Assembly: GCA_051649305.1 (NCBI GenBank)
Contig: JBOFGV010000048.1
Span: 30,100 to 94,099, forward strand
Length of the DNA: 64,000 nt
Origin: JADCCX01 sp051649305
GTDB lineage: Bacteria; Pseudomonadota; Alphaproteobacteria; Rhizobiales; Beijerinckiaceae
Reading direction: 5' to 3'
How positions within the stretch are numbered: the stretch's first letter is position 1; every line of letters begins with the position of its first letter. This document shows, in pieces, positions 1 through 8,430 of the stretch. Below the pieces are notes generated by a model that had not been told where the DNA came from, searched no databases, and saw only the letters and a program-made list of their open reading frames with translations. A program made the position numbers and the translations under genes.

Positions 1-452
1 TTTGCTGCGCACTTCTCTTCGCGCTCATAGCCATGCCTTTTGGGCAGGTCATTATGCGCGGCGTCTTCAACATACCCATGGCCGGGGCGGAGGAACTGAC
101 ACGCTATTTTCTCATCTGCCTCACCTTCATGGCGGGTGCGCTGGTCACGGTTGAAGGTGGGCAGATCCGCATGGAGGAATTCCAGGCGATGCTGCCAGAG
201 CGCATCCGCTATCCTCTCCAATTGACAATCGAGAGCGCCGGTATCCTCGTCTTTGCCTATATCGCCTATGCAGCCATCACCACGATATTCAACAACCTCA
301 ACAACCAGACTGCGACACTCGAAATGCCATTCTGGCTGTTCATGGCGCCTCTGGCACTGGGCATGACCTTCCTTGCCGTCGCGACCCTCGCACAGTTCAG
401 ACGAACCTGGCTGCGGGGTCGATCTGACGAGAAACACACAACGCTGACCTGA
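1..452 (+). CDS. TRAP transporter small permease, DctQ type (5' partial)
   Basis: The reading frame is open to the left edge of the window, so the true start lies outside. The visible 150 or so residues are hydrophobic with several membrane helices and a charged C-terminal tail, as in DctQ-type 4-TM subunits. The segment GAEELTRYFLICLTF is typical of the family's second helix region. The subunit sits in the inner membrane, bridging the periplasmic solute-binding protein and the large permease in ion-driven uptake of organic acids or sugars. The large permease starts 10 bases downstream, so the two are one operon; a DctP gene is expected upstream. The substrate cannot be told from the permeases. 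Confidence 0.9.
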   Translation, partial: CCALLFALIAMPFGQVIMRGVFNIPMAGAEELTRYFLICLTFMAGALVTVEGGQIRMEEFQAMLPERIRYPLQLTIESAGILVFAYIAYAAITTIFNNLNNQTATLEMPFWLFMAPLALGMTFLAVATLAQFRRTWLRGRSDEKHTTLT

Positions 453-462
453 AGGCGAGATC

Positions 463-1746
463 ATGATCGGTTTCCTTGTCATTGCCGCTTTCCTGACGCT
501 CTTCGTCTGCGGTTTCCCTGTTGTTCTGGCGATAGCCATTCCATGCCTTGTCTATCTTGGCGTGAATGGCTTGCCGCTCGATCTTGTGGCCCAGCGCACG
601 CTCTACGCGCTCGATTCATTTCCGCTGGTTGCTGTTCCTGTTTTCATCTTCGTGGGCTCACTGATGAACGCAGCAGGCATATCGCGCTATATCTACAAGT
701 TCGCGGACACGGCTGTCGGGCGGTTGCCGGGTGGGCTGGCGCAGGTCAACATCTTCGGCTCGCTTGTCTTTGCAGGCATGTCCGGTTCGGCGCTGGCCGA
801 CATCGGCGGCATCGGGCGCATCGAGATCGATGCCATGCGTGACAAGGGCTACAAGCCCGCTTTTGCGGCAGCTGTTACCTCGTCATCAGCCATCGTGGGA
901 CCGATCTTTCCACCATCGATTCCGTTGATCATCTATGGCACTGTAACGGGTGTTTCGGTGATCCAGCTCCTGCTCGGAGGTATCCTGCCGGGACTGCTGT
1001 GCGTTGCCGCACTCATGCTGATGACGGCGTTTCTCGCCAAGCGTCGCGGATATCCGCGGGCGGAGCGCTGGCCAACGTTCAGCGAACTCTGGCGGGATGC
1101 CAAACCTGCCCTCCCCGCCATGGCTGCGCCGGTCATCCTGATCGCCGGAATGCTGGCGGGCTTCTTCACGCCAACAGAAATTGCCTCTGTTACGGTTGTC
1201 TACACACTCCTGATCAGTGCCTTCTTTTATCGTGAGCTGACGTGGGGTGGGCTTTATCAGGCCGCACGGGAAACAATCCTCGCATCCTCTGCCATTCTGC
1301 TGATCGTCGCTGTTGCCGCACTCTTCGGCTGGATCCTGTCGGTGGAAATGGTTCCGCAGCAGCTGACGGCTGCCATGCTGTCGATCTCGCGTGACCCTTA
1401 CGTGCTGCTGCTGCTGGTCAATGTGCTGTTGCTGATTGTCGGCATGTTTCTTGACTCGACCACAGCGATTCTCGTGATAGCGCCGATCATCGCCAAACCG
1501 CTCATGGCTGCCGGGGTTGATCCCGTTCACCTCGGCATGGTTGTCATCTTCAATCTGATGATCGGCCTGCTGACACCGCCAATGGGTCTGGCCCTGTTCC
1601 TTGTCGCGGATATCGCCAAAGTGCAGATGCGGGAGGTGCTGCGTGAGATGCTTCCCTTCTACATACCACTCGTCGCGACGCTGGCTCTGATCACCTACGT
1701 GCCCTGGATCACGACCTTCATTCCGCGGCTTGCCCTTGGTCCGTGA
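463..1746 (+). CDS. dctM: TRAP transporter large permease, DctM type
   Basis: A 427-residue, very hydrophobic protein of normal DctM length with about a dozen membrane segments. It carries family-like stretches such as MSGSALADIGGIG, SSAIVGPIFPPSIPLIIYG and LLTPPMGLALFLVADI. DctM is the ion-coupled translocation channel of tripartite ATP-independent periplasmic transporters in the inner membrane. A ribosome-binding sequence (aaggcgag) precedes the ATG, which lies 10 bases after the DctQ stop. It is the last intact gene of the operon; the next recognisable sequence is a decayed partition gene on the other strand. Confidence 0.95.
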   Translation: MIGFLVIAAFLTLFVCGFPVVLAIAIPCLVYLGVNGLPLDLVAQRTLYALDSFPLVAVPVFIFVGSLMNAAGISRYIYKFADTAVGRLPGGLAQVNIFGSLVFAGMSGSALADIGGIGRIEIDAMRDKGYKPAFAAAVTSSSAIVGPIFPPSIPLIIYGTVTGVSVIQLLLGGILPGLLCVAALMLMTAFLAKRRGYPRAERWPTFSELWRDAKPALPAMAAPVILIAGMLAGFFTPTEIASVTVVYTLLISAFFYRELTWGGLYQAARETILASSAILLIVAVAALFGWILSVEMVPQQLTAAMLSISRDPYVLLLLVNVLLLIVGMFLDSTTAILVIAPIIAKPLMAAGVDPVHLGMVVIFNLMIGLLTPPMGLALFLVADIAKVQMREVLREMLPFYIPLVATLALITYVPWITTFIPRLALGP

Positions 1747-1774
1747 GGGCAGGCTGTTACCTTGACCAGAATGC

Positions 1775-2304
1775 TCAGGACCAACCATTTGAGCCACCAT
1801 GTCGGAAGGTATCCGTCACGAACTTGTAGAGAAGCAGCGTCAATGCCACTTCGGGATGTCGGGCAACGGCATCACGCAAAGCCAGCGTACGATGCGCCGT
1901 CAGTTCCATCACTAGACGATCTGGCAATGGCCGGATTGTATCATCCTCATCCTCATCGCCGGTCTCGGTCTTCTCGCCCGCCACCGTGATGGTCGCACCG
2001 GACCGCCCTGAAACGCTGTTGTCGCCAGAACCGATGTCTTTATCTCCATCAACTCCGGCATCAGCATTGGCATTCAACCGTTCATCCCCGGGCCTGCCAT
2101 CTGGCTTGATGCTGATGAAAACGCCGGCACATCCATGATTGGTCTGACATTGACGCTCTGAAGAAGCCCACGCCGGGCGATATCTTCGGCAAGTTCCTCA
2201 ATCGAAACATCAGCCTTGATGCGGCGCACACTCGACTGGGACAATCTTAGTTTGTTGAAGGGAATGTCGCGTGAAGGCGAAAGGTTGAGTCTGGTGCTGG
2301 CCAT
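1775..2304 (-). pseudogene. ParB/RepB-like plasmid partition protein, internally deleted remnant
   Basis: Two adjacent minus-strand frames carry separate pieces of one protein. The first piece starts at the ATG ending at 2304 behind GGAG and has the N-terminal pattern SPSRDIPFNKLRLSQSSVRR then SIEELAEDIARRGLLQSVNV, which is the start of plasmid ParB-like proteins. About 57 residues in, the similarity stops. The second piece (1775-2077) has an acidic linker and IRPLPDRLVMELTAHRTLAL, a C-terminal half motif of the same family. The DNA-binding middle and the extreme C-terminus are missing. The combination indicates decay by deletion after an earlier plasmid fusion. The remaining 245 bases up to 2549 show nothing I recognise. 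Confidence 0.75.
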
Positions 2305-2549
2305 GGGAATTCTCCGCGACGGGCCGCAGGGAGCCACTCTCCCAAGCTCTCAACCCGTCACGAACCTCCCCCTGCCCTCTCGCTCTGGGGCTGGCACTGA
2401 CAATTGCAATGCTTGATTATGGAGTATGGGAGATAAAAGATTACGATAAAATCCGACCTGGCCGATTGTATTTTCCGTATTGGACGGTTGTCTTATCCGA
2501 GAACTACGATTACTTGATTTAGTGAACTGATCGCCGGGGCTCACTTTTT

Positions 2550-3770
2550 ATGCTTTCACGCCATGCCGAAACCGCTATTCGAACAGCGCTTGGCGACACA
2601 CGTGTTGTCGCTATCGCCGGACCGAGGCAGTCTGGCAAGACGACGCTCGCAAAAGCCATTGCTGGTGAGACCCACACCTATGTAACGCTTGATGACCCGG
2701 CTCTGCTGAATGCTGCGCGCGCAGACCCTTCAGGCTTGATCCGTCGACTTGACCGCGCCGTTATCGATGAAATTCAGCGTGCGCCGGAGCTCATGCTCGC
2801 TATCAAGCAATCCGTTGATGAAAGGCCAGAGCCTGGTCGATTCCTGATCACCGGATCTGCTGACTTGCTCGCCATGCCACGGGCGGCAGAATCTCTCGCA
2901 GGCCGGATCGAGATTGTGTCGCTACTGCCCCTATCTGTCGCTGAGATCAATAGGCTGCCGCCGCCGCATTTTCTCGACAGATTATTTGCTGGCGACATCA
3001 TGGCGCCAACTTCGCCTTCCCCAGACCTCCCGGAACTGCTGTTTCGTGGCGGCTATCCCGAAGCCGTTGCCCGCAACGATGCAAGGCGGCGGCGAGACTG
3101 GCATCGCGCCTATCTGAAGTCAGTGCTTGATCGCGACCTGCGTGACATTGCGGCAGTCGACAAGCTCGACAGGATGCCAGAGCTTTTGGGACTCCTTGCT
3201 GCTCGTGCTGGCCAGCTCGTCAACTGGTCGAGCCTTGGCAACGACGCCAGACTCGACGGCAAGACAGTTGAGCGCTACGTCCGGCTTCTCGAGAACCTGT
3301 TTATCCTCCGCTTGCTGCCTGCATGGTCAACCAATGCAACGCAGCGCCTGATCTCGACGCCGAAGGTACACTTCCTCGATGCCGGTCTACTCGCCTCTCT
3401 GCTCAATCTACCCACGCGGGATCTGCAGCTGGACCGCTCGCCGCTGGGACCAGTATTGGAGAGTTTCGTCTTGAGTGAAATCCTCAAGATGCCGCTTTTG
3501 AAAGAGCGCGATATCCGATTGTCTCACTACCGCGACAAGGACCAAGTCGAAGTCGACATTGTACTGGAAGATGACCGGGGCCGCATCGCCGGGATCGAGG
3601 TGAAAGCATCTGCAACAGCGTCCTCATCCGACTTTCGCGGATTGAAGCGGCTGGCGGAACGTGCCGGTGAGCGTTTTGTATGCGGCTTGCTGTTGCATGA
3701 TGGCGAACGGACGCTCTCGTTCGGCGATCAACTGATTGCGGCTCCGATCAACATTCTCTGGCAAGACTAA
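2550..3770 (+). CDS. AAA family ATPase with C-terminal DUF4143 domain (first of two)
   Basis: A 406-residue protein. Near residues 23-31 is the Walker A motif GPRQSGKTT, and about 45 residues later a Walker B-like VIDEIQ followed by RAPEL, as in the AAA_14 family. A sensor-like LITGSADLLAMP follows. The C-terminal DUF4143 half ends with a nuclease-fold-like pattern, VEVDIV then GIEVKAS, spaced like the D...ExK core of PD-(D/E)XK folds. Cellular function of this very widespread family is not established; mobile-element, toxin-antitoxin and defence roles have been proposed. A second, divergent paralogue follows 250 bases downstream. Family assignment is sure, function is not. Confidence 0.9.
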   Translation: MLSRHAETAIRTALGDTRVVAIAGPRQSGKTTLAKAIAGETHTYVTLDDPALLNAARADPSGLIRRLDRAVIDEIQRAPELMLAIKQSVDERPEPGRFLITGSADLLAMPRAAESLAGRIEIVSLLPLSVAEINRLPPPHFLDRLFAGDIMAPTSPSPDLPELLFRGGYPEAVARNDARRRRDWHRAYLKSVLDRDLRDIAAVDKLDRMPELLGLLAARAGQLVNWSSLGNDARLDGKTVERYVRLLENLFILRLLPAWSTNATQRLISTPKVHFLDAGLLASLLNLPTRDLQLDRSPLGPVLESFVLSEILKMPLLKERDIRLSHYRDKDQVEVDIVLEDDRGRIAGIEVKASATASSSDFRGLKRLAERAGERFVCGLLLHDGERTLSFGDQLIAAPINILWQD

Positions 3771-3986
3771 CCAATGTCTACAGAAAAGCGGAACCGGCAA
3801 CAGACAAGATACATAATCCGGAGTTATGTGGCTGTTTCGGGAGTGCAATTGGTGGCTGGTAATTGAAGAACAATCAAGGTCAAAATTGCGCTCTTGAGAT
3901 AGCTCAGCCCGAAATGCTGTCAGCTGAGTGCAGGGGCGGAACTCACCTGCAGACACTAGGCTACATTACATTCAATTTATCCTAGC

Positions 3987-4011
3987 AAAATCGCAGGTAA
4001 TATGCGATTTT
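3987..4011. promoter_or_regulatory. Perfect 9-bp inverted repeat upstream of the second DUF4143 ATPase
   Basis: AAAATCGCA at 3987-3995 and its exact complement TGCGATTTT at 4003-4011 flank a 7-base AT-rich spacer. The repeat ends six bases before the chosen ATG at 4018, so a protein bound here would occlude the start region. It is either an operator, possibly for the ATPase itself, or a hairpin at the 5' end of the mRNA. No T-run follows, which argues against a terminator. Confidence 0.5.
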
Positions 4012-4017
4012 ACGGGG

Positions 4018-5226
4018 ATGATTACCCGTCAAATCCTGACTACTGTCCGTGAGCGTCTTTCAGAGTCGCCTTGTGTAGCACTGATCGGCCCCCGGCAGGT
4101 TGGCAAGACAACACTCGCGCGGACTATCGCAGATGAGCTGAAGCAGGGCGCTATCTATCTCGACCTTGAACAAACCTCCGATCGCGCAAAACTGGCAGAT
4201 GCCGAGGGGTATTTTGCACTTCATAGTGACAAGCTTGTTATTCTTGACGAGATCCACCGCGCTCCCGAAATTTTCAGTGTCCTACGCGGTGAGATCGATA
4301 GAAGAAGACGCTCAGGCCGCCCTTTTGGACATTTCCTGATCCTGGGCTCCGCAGCACTGCCGCTGCTACGCCAAACGTCTGAAAGTCTTGCTGGCCGTAT
4401 TACCTACATCGAGATGACGCCGGTGCTTGTTCATGAGATAGCAATCGCCAATCCAGAAATAACGCAGCCGCGATTTGCCCTCCTGCCATTGCATCAACAA
4501 CTCTGGCTGCGCGGCGGCTTTCCATCAAGCTTTCTGGCTGCATCGGATGCTGCAAGCCTGCGCTGGCGGTTGGCCTTCATTCGCAGCTATCTTGAACGCG
4601 ATATCCCGCAATTTGGTATAAGGGTCCCGGCAGCGACACTTGAGCGTTTCTGGACCATGTTGGCCCATGTTCATGGCGGGCTGCTCAATGCGCAACAACT
4701 GGCTGGATCGCTCGGCGTTACCTGGCATACAGCCAATCATTACCTCAATCTGATGGAAGACCTGCTGCTGATCAAACGTCTGCAACCCTATGCGACAAAT
4801 ACAGCCAAGCGCCTCATTAAATCACCAAAGCTCTACATCCGCGACACGGGTTTGTTGCACGCACTTCTGGGTCTTCGCACACTGGAAAACCTTCTTGCTC
4901 ATCCCGTCGCGGGTGCAAGCTTTGAAGGGCTTGCCATAGAGGCAATTACTGCCGCCATGCCAGATGGTGCCAAAGCCTTTTTCTACCGCACGCAGGCCGG
5001 TGCCGAGATCGATCTTGTCATTGATCTGGGAGCAGGCAGAACCATAGCCATAGAGATCAAATCATCGACGGCCCCGTCCGTCTCACGTGGATACCATTCG
5101 GGATGCGAGGATCTGCAGCCCATTACCAAACTGGTAGTCTATCCTGGAAAGGAGCGCTTTCCGCTCGGTAATGGCATCGAGGCCGTTTCGATCCAGCAAG
5201 CGGCTGCCATTGTTGCAGCACTGTAA
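4018..5226 (+). CDS. AAA family ATPase with C-terminal DUF4143 domain (second of two)
   Basis: The protein from ATG 4018 is 402 residues; the frame extends 30 codons further upstream, but that extension crosses the inverted repeat and lacks family character, so the internal start is preferred. Walker A is GPRQVGKTT near residue 19 and Walker B is VILDEIHRAPE. The C-terminal DUF4143 part ends with YRTQAGAEIDLVID and AIEIKSS, again matching a D...ExK nuclease-like core. It shares organisation but only limited sequence with the gene before it, so this is an old duplication or separate capture rather than a recent one. Biological role unknown. Confidence 0.88.
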   Translation: MITRQILTTVRERLSESPCVALIGPRQVGKTTLARTIADELKQGAIYLDLEQTSDRAKLADAEGYFALHSDKLVILDEIHRAPEIFSVLRGEIDRRRRSGRPFGHFLILGSAALPLLRQTSESLAGRITYIEMTPVLVHEIAIANPEITQPRFALLPLHQQLWLRGGFPSSFLAASDAASLRWRLAFIRSYLERDIPQFGIRVPAATLERFWTMLAHVHGGLLNAQQLAGSLGVTWHTANHYLNLMEDLLLIKRLQPYATNTAKRLIKSPKLYIRDTGLLHALLGLRTLENLLAHPVAGASFEGLAIEAITAAMPDGAKAFFYRTQAGAEIDLVIDLGAGRTIAIEIKSSTAPSVSRGYHSGCEDLQPITKLVVYPGKERFPLGNGIEAVSIQQAAAIVAAL

Positions 5227-5319
5227 ACAAAAGCATCGGCAGGACAGGCAACAAAAAAAGGACGCCGGAGCATCCGCCGATTTCCGCTGTAATCCAAAAC
5301 AGCATAGTTTCAAAGAAAC

Positions 5320-5403
5320 ATGGAATATAAAATACACTGGCGAGTTGGAATTGATCTTGGCACAAATTCGCGCGGCTATTGCAGCCCCGCCGAAATAAAA
5401 TGA
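5320..5403 (+). pseudogene. 27-codon fragment resembling the RuvC-I start of Cas9
   Basis: A short frame, ATG at 5320 and TGA at 5401-5403, encodes MEYKIHW then RVGIDLGTNSRGY. The pattern (R/Y)xGxDLGTNSxG(W/Y) at the extreme N-terminus is the RuvC-I motif of Cas9 proteins; the alternative, an actin/Hsp70 phosphate-1 motif (GIDLGTTNS), has an extra T and lacks the following G-aromatic. After the motif the frame goes out of register and stops. It is AT-richer than its surroundings. Seen: the motif. Inferred: a relic of a type II CRISPR locus. No cas1, cas2 or repeat array was found nearby. Confidence 0.4.
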
Positions 5404-6019
5404 AAAGCAGCGTAACCCCGTCCAATTTTTCGGAGCAAGGTCAGTGCTCGCCACGCCTAAACTATGGCCGTTGCAACAGCGATCTCAACGATGCGCGTTC
5501 ATGCGTCAAAGAGAGCATTACTCCGCAGCCAGCGGCACCTGAACGACGGCTTGTGGCACATCATAGTTTTGCAGATCCTTCTCTTTTTTCCTGTCTTTCA
5601 ACACCCTCGGCAGGGGACTCATGTAAGGCATTTAAGCGATTGCGTTGCAGCAACAACAGGCTTGATTGCAGCAAGGTAGTTGCTGTCCCATCTCGCCTGC
5701 AAGCGATATAAGCGCACATCCATCACGGCCACCACCAATTACACCTTTGGAGAATGGCCCTCTGTCACGCAACACTGCGACATCATCGCGACCGGCAACG
5801 ACAGCGGGTGCTTAAAGAACTGCAGACGAAGTCTAACAGCCCGGTCAAGATCGAGCTTTTCCTCAAGCCATTGCTTGCAGTTTATCAGGGCGATGCTGTT
5901 CGGTTGTATCAAGGTTTCCTGCATGCCGATGGTTTAAAAATTGTGGACAGCACCACAGGCCTTAAACTCTCTCTACTGTTCTAGCATACAAGCGACGGAA
6001 GGGCTTGCAGATCGCATGT
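5404..6019. other. Accessory debris without an intact gene
   Basis: About 600 bases between the Cas9-like fragment and the exopolysaccharide locus. Apart from the IstB piece at 5704-5820 I recognise no protein; the open frames here have no family motif, no convincing ribosome-binding sites and overlap one another on both strands. Confidence 0.5.
5704..5820 (+). pseudogene. IS21-family IstB helper ATPase, C-terminal fragment
   Basis: One plus-strand frame reads RYKRTSITATTNYTFGEWP then joins directly to TQHCDIIATGNDS. Intact IstB proteins have (Y/E)RTSxxVTTNLxFGEW...VFGD...ALLDRLTHHCDIxETGNDS. So the segment between EWPSV and the THHCDI stretch (about 13-14 residues) has been lost in frame, and everything N-terminal to it, with the ATPase core, is gone. 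It is a dead relic of an IS21-type element. Confidence 0.75.
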
Positions 6020-6970
6020 TCAGTGCGTGCCAGTTGCCGCTTCAAGCGCCAGGGCAAGCCGCAGGCAGCTCTCGACATCAACTGGGCCGCGTGGCCGAAG
6101 ATCAATCCTATCCATCGGCGTCGGCCATGCGCCGTTGCGAGAACGCTCAAGATTACCGCTGTCGATTCCTGCGATATCAAGTCCCAGTTCGATGACTGCT
6201 TTGACATCAGGGTCAACCGTTTCCATATCGCGTCGGGCACGGGCTGCCACGTTGCACAGTACGTTCATTGCAGCATCGGGAAGCGGTGCCTCACGACCCT
6301 CGATTTTCCAGCCAAGCCAAGCAGCGGCGGTCATCCATTGCCGAAGCTCTGGATCAACTGTCAGGATGTATCCCGCGTTGAACCCGGAAAAGAGCGAGAA
6401 CAGCATGGCCTGTAACGGCATCAGGGCCTCGGCCGGGCCTGTTGTTTCACCGGGGGCAACAGGCATGCCTTTTGACTGGGTTGCCAGGTGACGTTCGAGT
6501 TGCTGCAGTGCCACAACTGCCAGCCAGTGAACGGCAAGATCCAACGTAAGGTCATGTACCCGGCGCTCTTTGCCGAAGGGCAAACCCAGACCATCGGAAA
6601 TGCGTGACAGGAGCTGCCACCGCGACCGCCGACGGTCCCCGCTCAAACGCAACCGACCCTCGGAGGCCTCCAGCGCAAGCCATTGACCAGCATGCAGGCC
6701 AATGGCTACACCGGCGCGTTTCAGCACCTCCGAAGTCTCGGCATAAGCCACCATTCGGCGCTCAAGCCGCGAACTGACCATCGCTGTCATCCTGTCAATC
6801 GCCTCATGGCGCGCGGAGCCCATGGCGCGTGCCACGAGATTGACATCAAGCACCGGCAATTCCTCATCTTCGATCGTGCGCCAGTTTGCCGGATACTGGA
6901 GCTGCTGTTCGGTCAAGGCCGAAGCATATGTACTGGTCGTCAGGAGACCGCCGCGCCAATCACTTGTCAT
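6020..6970 (-). CDS. Unknown protein at the end of the exopolysaccharide operon
   Basis: A 316-residue protein from the ATG at 6970, chosen because GGAG lies seven bases upstream; an in-frame start eight codons earlier lacks this. I see no signal peptide and no recognised motif; composition suggests a mainly helical soluble protein with a moderately hydrophobic centre (PLQAMLFSLFSGFNAGYILT). It begins 26 bases after the polymerase frame and has the same orientation, so it is probably the last gene of the leftward exopolysaccharide operon. A role in polymer synthesis or modification is inference from position only. Confidence 0.7.
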   Translation of the reverse strand: MTSDWRGGLLTTSTYASALTEQQLQYPANWRTIEDEELPVLDVNLVARAMGSARHEAIDRMTAMVSSRLERRMVAYAETSEVLKRAGVAIGLHAGQWLALEASEGRLRLSGDRRRSRWQLLSRISDGLGLPFGKERRVHDLTLDLAVHWLAVVALQQLERHLATQSKGMPVAPGETTGPAEALMPLQAMLFSLFSGFNAGYILTVDPELRQWMTAAAWLGWKIEGREAPLPDAAMNVLCNVAARARRDMETVDPDVKAVIELGLDIAGIDSGNLERSRNGAWPTPMDRIDLRPRGPVDVESCLRLALALEAATGTH

Positions 6971-6996
6971 TTGAAACTCCTTTTCATTATGCATTT

Positions 6997-8430
6997 TCAG
7001 ATTGCCCCTGCCATAATCTGACGCCCTGGCATGGGTCTGGCAGCCGCTGCTGGCACGGACACCGGATGTGTGCGCCGTGCCGTGGCAACAGCCGCCAGTG
7101 CGAAAAACGGCAAGCCGAGATCAATGAAGCTGCCCGCGATGGATGCTGCCACGCAAAGACCAAAGCAGGCGGATCTGGCTGCTGCACGAACCGCCTCCGA
7201 CAAAGGGTCGCCAAGGGGAGGTTGGGGGAGCGCCAGCGTCTGGAGAAGAAAGATACCGTAGCCGACAACGCCAACGATACCGATGCTCCCGAACACGGCC
7301 AGAATAAAACTGGAGGCGCGAACACTTCCAACGCCAGCTCCAAGCCCATAGGTTTCAACAAAATTGGTCAACGCCTGACGGTTCCAGGCGACGCGCGTCA
7401 CGCCTGAGTCAGTCCCAAGCTTTGTAAAAAGGGTCTTCTCGATCAATGTTGTCACAGTTGTCCAAATCTCCTGATTCATCGCCATGCCCAAGATGAGCAG
7501 CAAGACGACGATGGGCGCAAGAAAGACAAAGACCAGCGTGTTAGCCGGGACAGGCCCGCGCAACACGCCAGTCACAGACATTGCACCAAATGCCCCAAGA
7601 CATGCCGCAAGGCCGGCATAGGCCGTCGTCGAGGTTGAAAAGGCTAGGGCAAGCGCCGACAGAAGCGCGACCGCTCCCGCTGTTCCGGGATAGACGCCTG
7701 CGAGCCAGAGGCGGCCTGCAAAGCCGAACATGCCAAGCGTCGCATAGGCGTAGGCGGAAGCCTCGGGAAACGAACCAACAAGCCGCTTGAAGCCCATGAC
7801 CTCGGCATCATTGAGCATCCGGTAGCTTGCATTTCGCATGAAGGCCAGCATCTCGGTGGTGCCGGTCTAGAACGTCACCAGGTCAAGCACGCCAAAGAGC
7901 AGATTGGCGATGCCGCATGTCAGTCCGGCCACGGCAACGACCCGGAATGCTCCCTGTCGTTGCATGAAAGTCGCGAAAACAAGGAAGCACACAAAGCTCC
8001 CGACAAAGTAGATCGTCTGCGTGATGTTTCCAGAAACCGGCCCAAGTGGCACGAGGATAATACCGGGCCCTGCATCCGTGCGCGCAACCGCATACACGTA
8101 GGTCAGCCCGGCAAAGAGTCGCGGCATGAAGATCGCAGAGAAACAGGTGTAGACTGTGGTGATCAGCAGCCAGAAGCCAGGCCCGGGGTACGCCATAGCG
8201 CGCCGCGCACTGCCAAAATCCTGAGCCGACAGAAGTATCTTCAGCGCAAGGAACCCGAGCAGGAGATGAGCTGGCGGAATATTGGCCGAGCCCATCGCCG
8301 GGAGTGTGACGGCAGCAGTTGCACCAAGCAGCGTTGCCACGAAGAAAATCGGAAGGGCGAAGGCAATCGGCCTCAACAGAACAAGGAGCCCGCCGGCAAG
8401 CGTGATGAAGCCAAAGATCTCGATGTTCAT
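6997..8430 (-). pseudogene. Exopolysaccharide polymerase / O-antigen ligase-like membrane protein, interrupted by an in-frame amber codon
   Basis: Two frames on the same register form one polytopic membrane protein. The first part (8430-7867, starting MNIEIFGFITL) ends at a TAG at 7867-7869; the very next codons continue in the same frame with TGTTEMLAFMRNASYRM and run to 6997. No base is missing, so one substitution (for example TGG or CAG to TAG) explains the break. The second half has the Wzy/WaaL-like loop GVTRVAWNRQALTNF and GLGAGVGSVRASS. The ATG overlaps the preceding glycosyltransferase stop as ATGA. Such proteins polymerise lipid-linked repeat units at the periplasmic face. The gene is inactive unless the stop is suppressed or is a sequencing error. 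Confidence 0.8.

Noticed and set aside
886..1800. 304-codon minus-strand frame opposite dctM
   Set aside because: Antisense shadow of a clear transporter gene; composition very rich in H, R, Q and D as expected of a shadow.
3811..3829. Palindrome-like ACATAA...TTATGT after the first DUF4143 gene
   Set aside because: Only six matched bases per arm with an asymmetrical centre and no T-run; could be chance.
5404..5711. Overlapping 70-110 codon frames near the Cas9-like fragment
   Set aside because: No recognisable motif in any frame and no ribosome-binding site; no CRISPR repeat array detected by eye.
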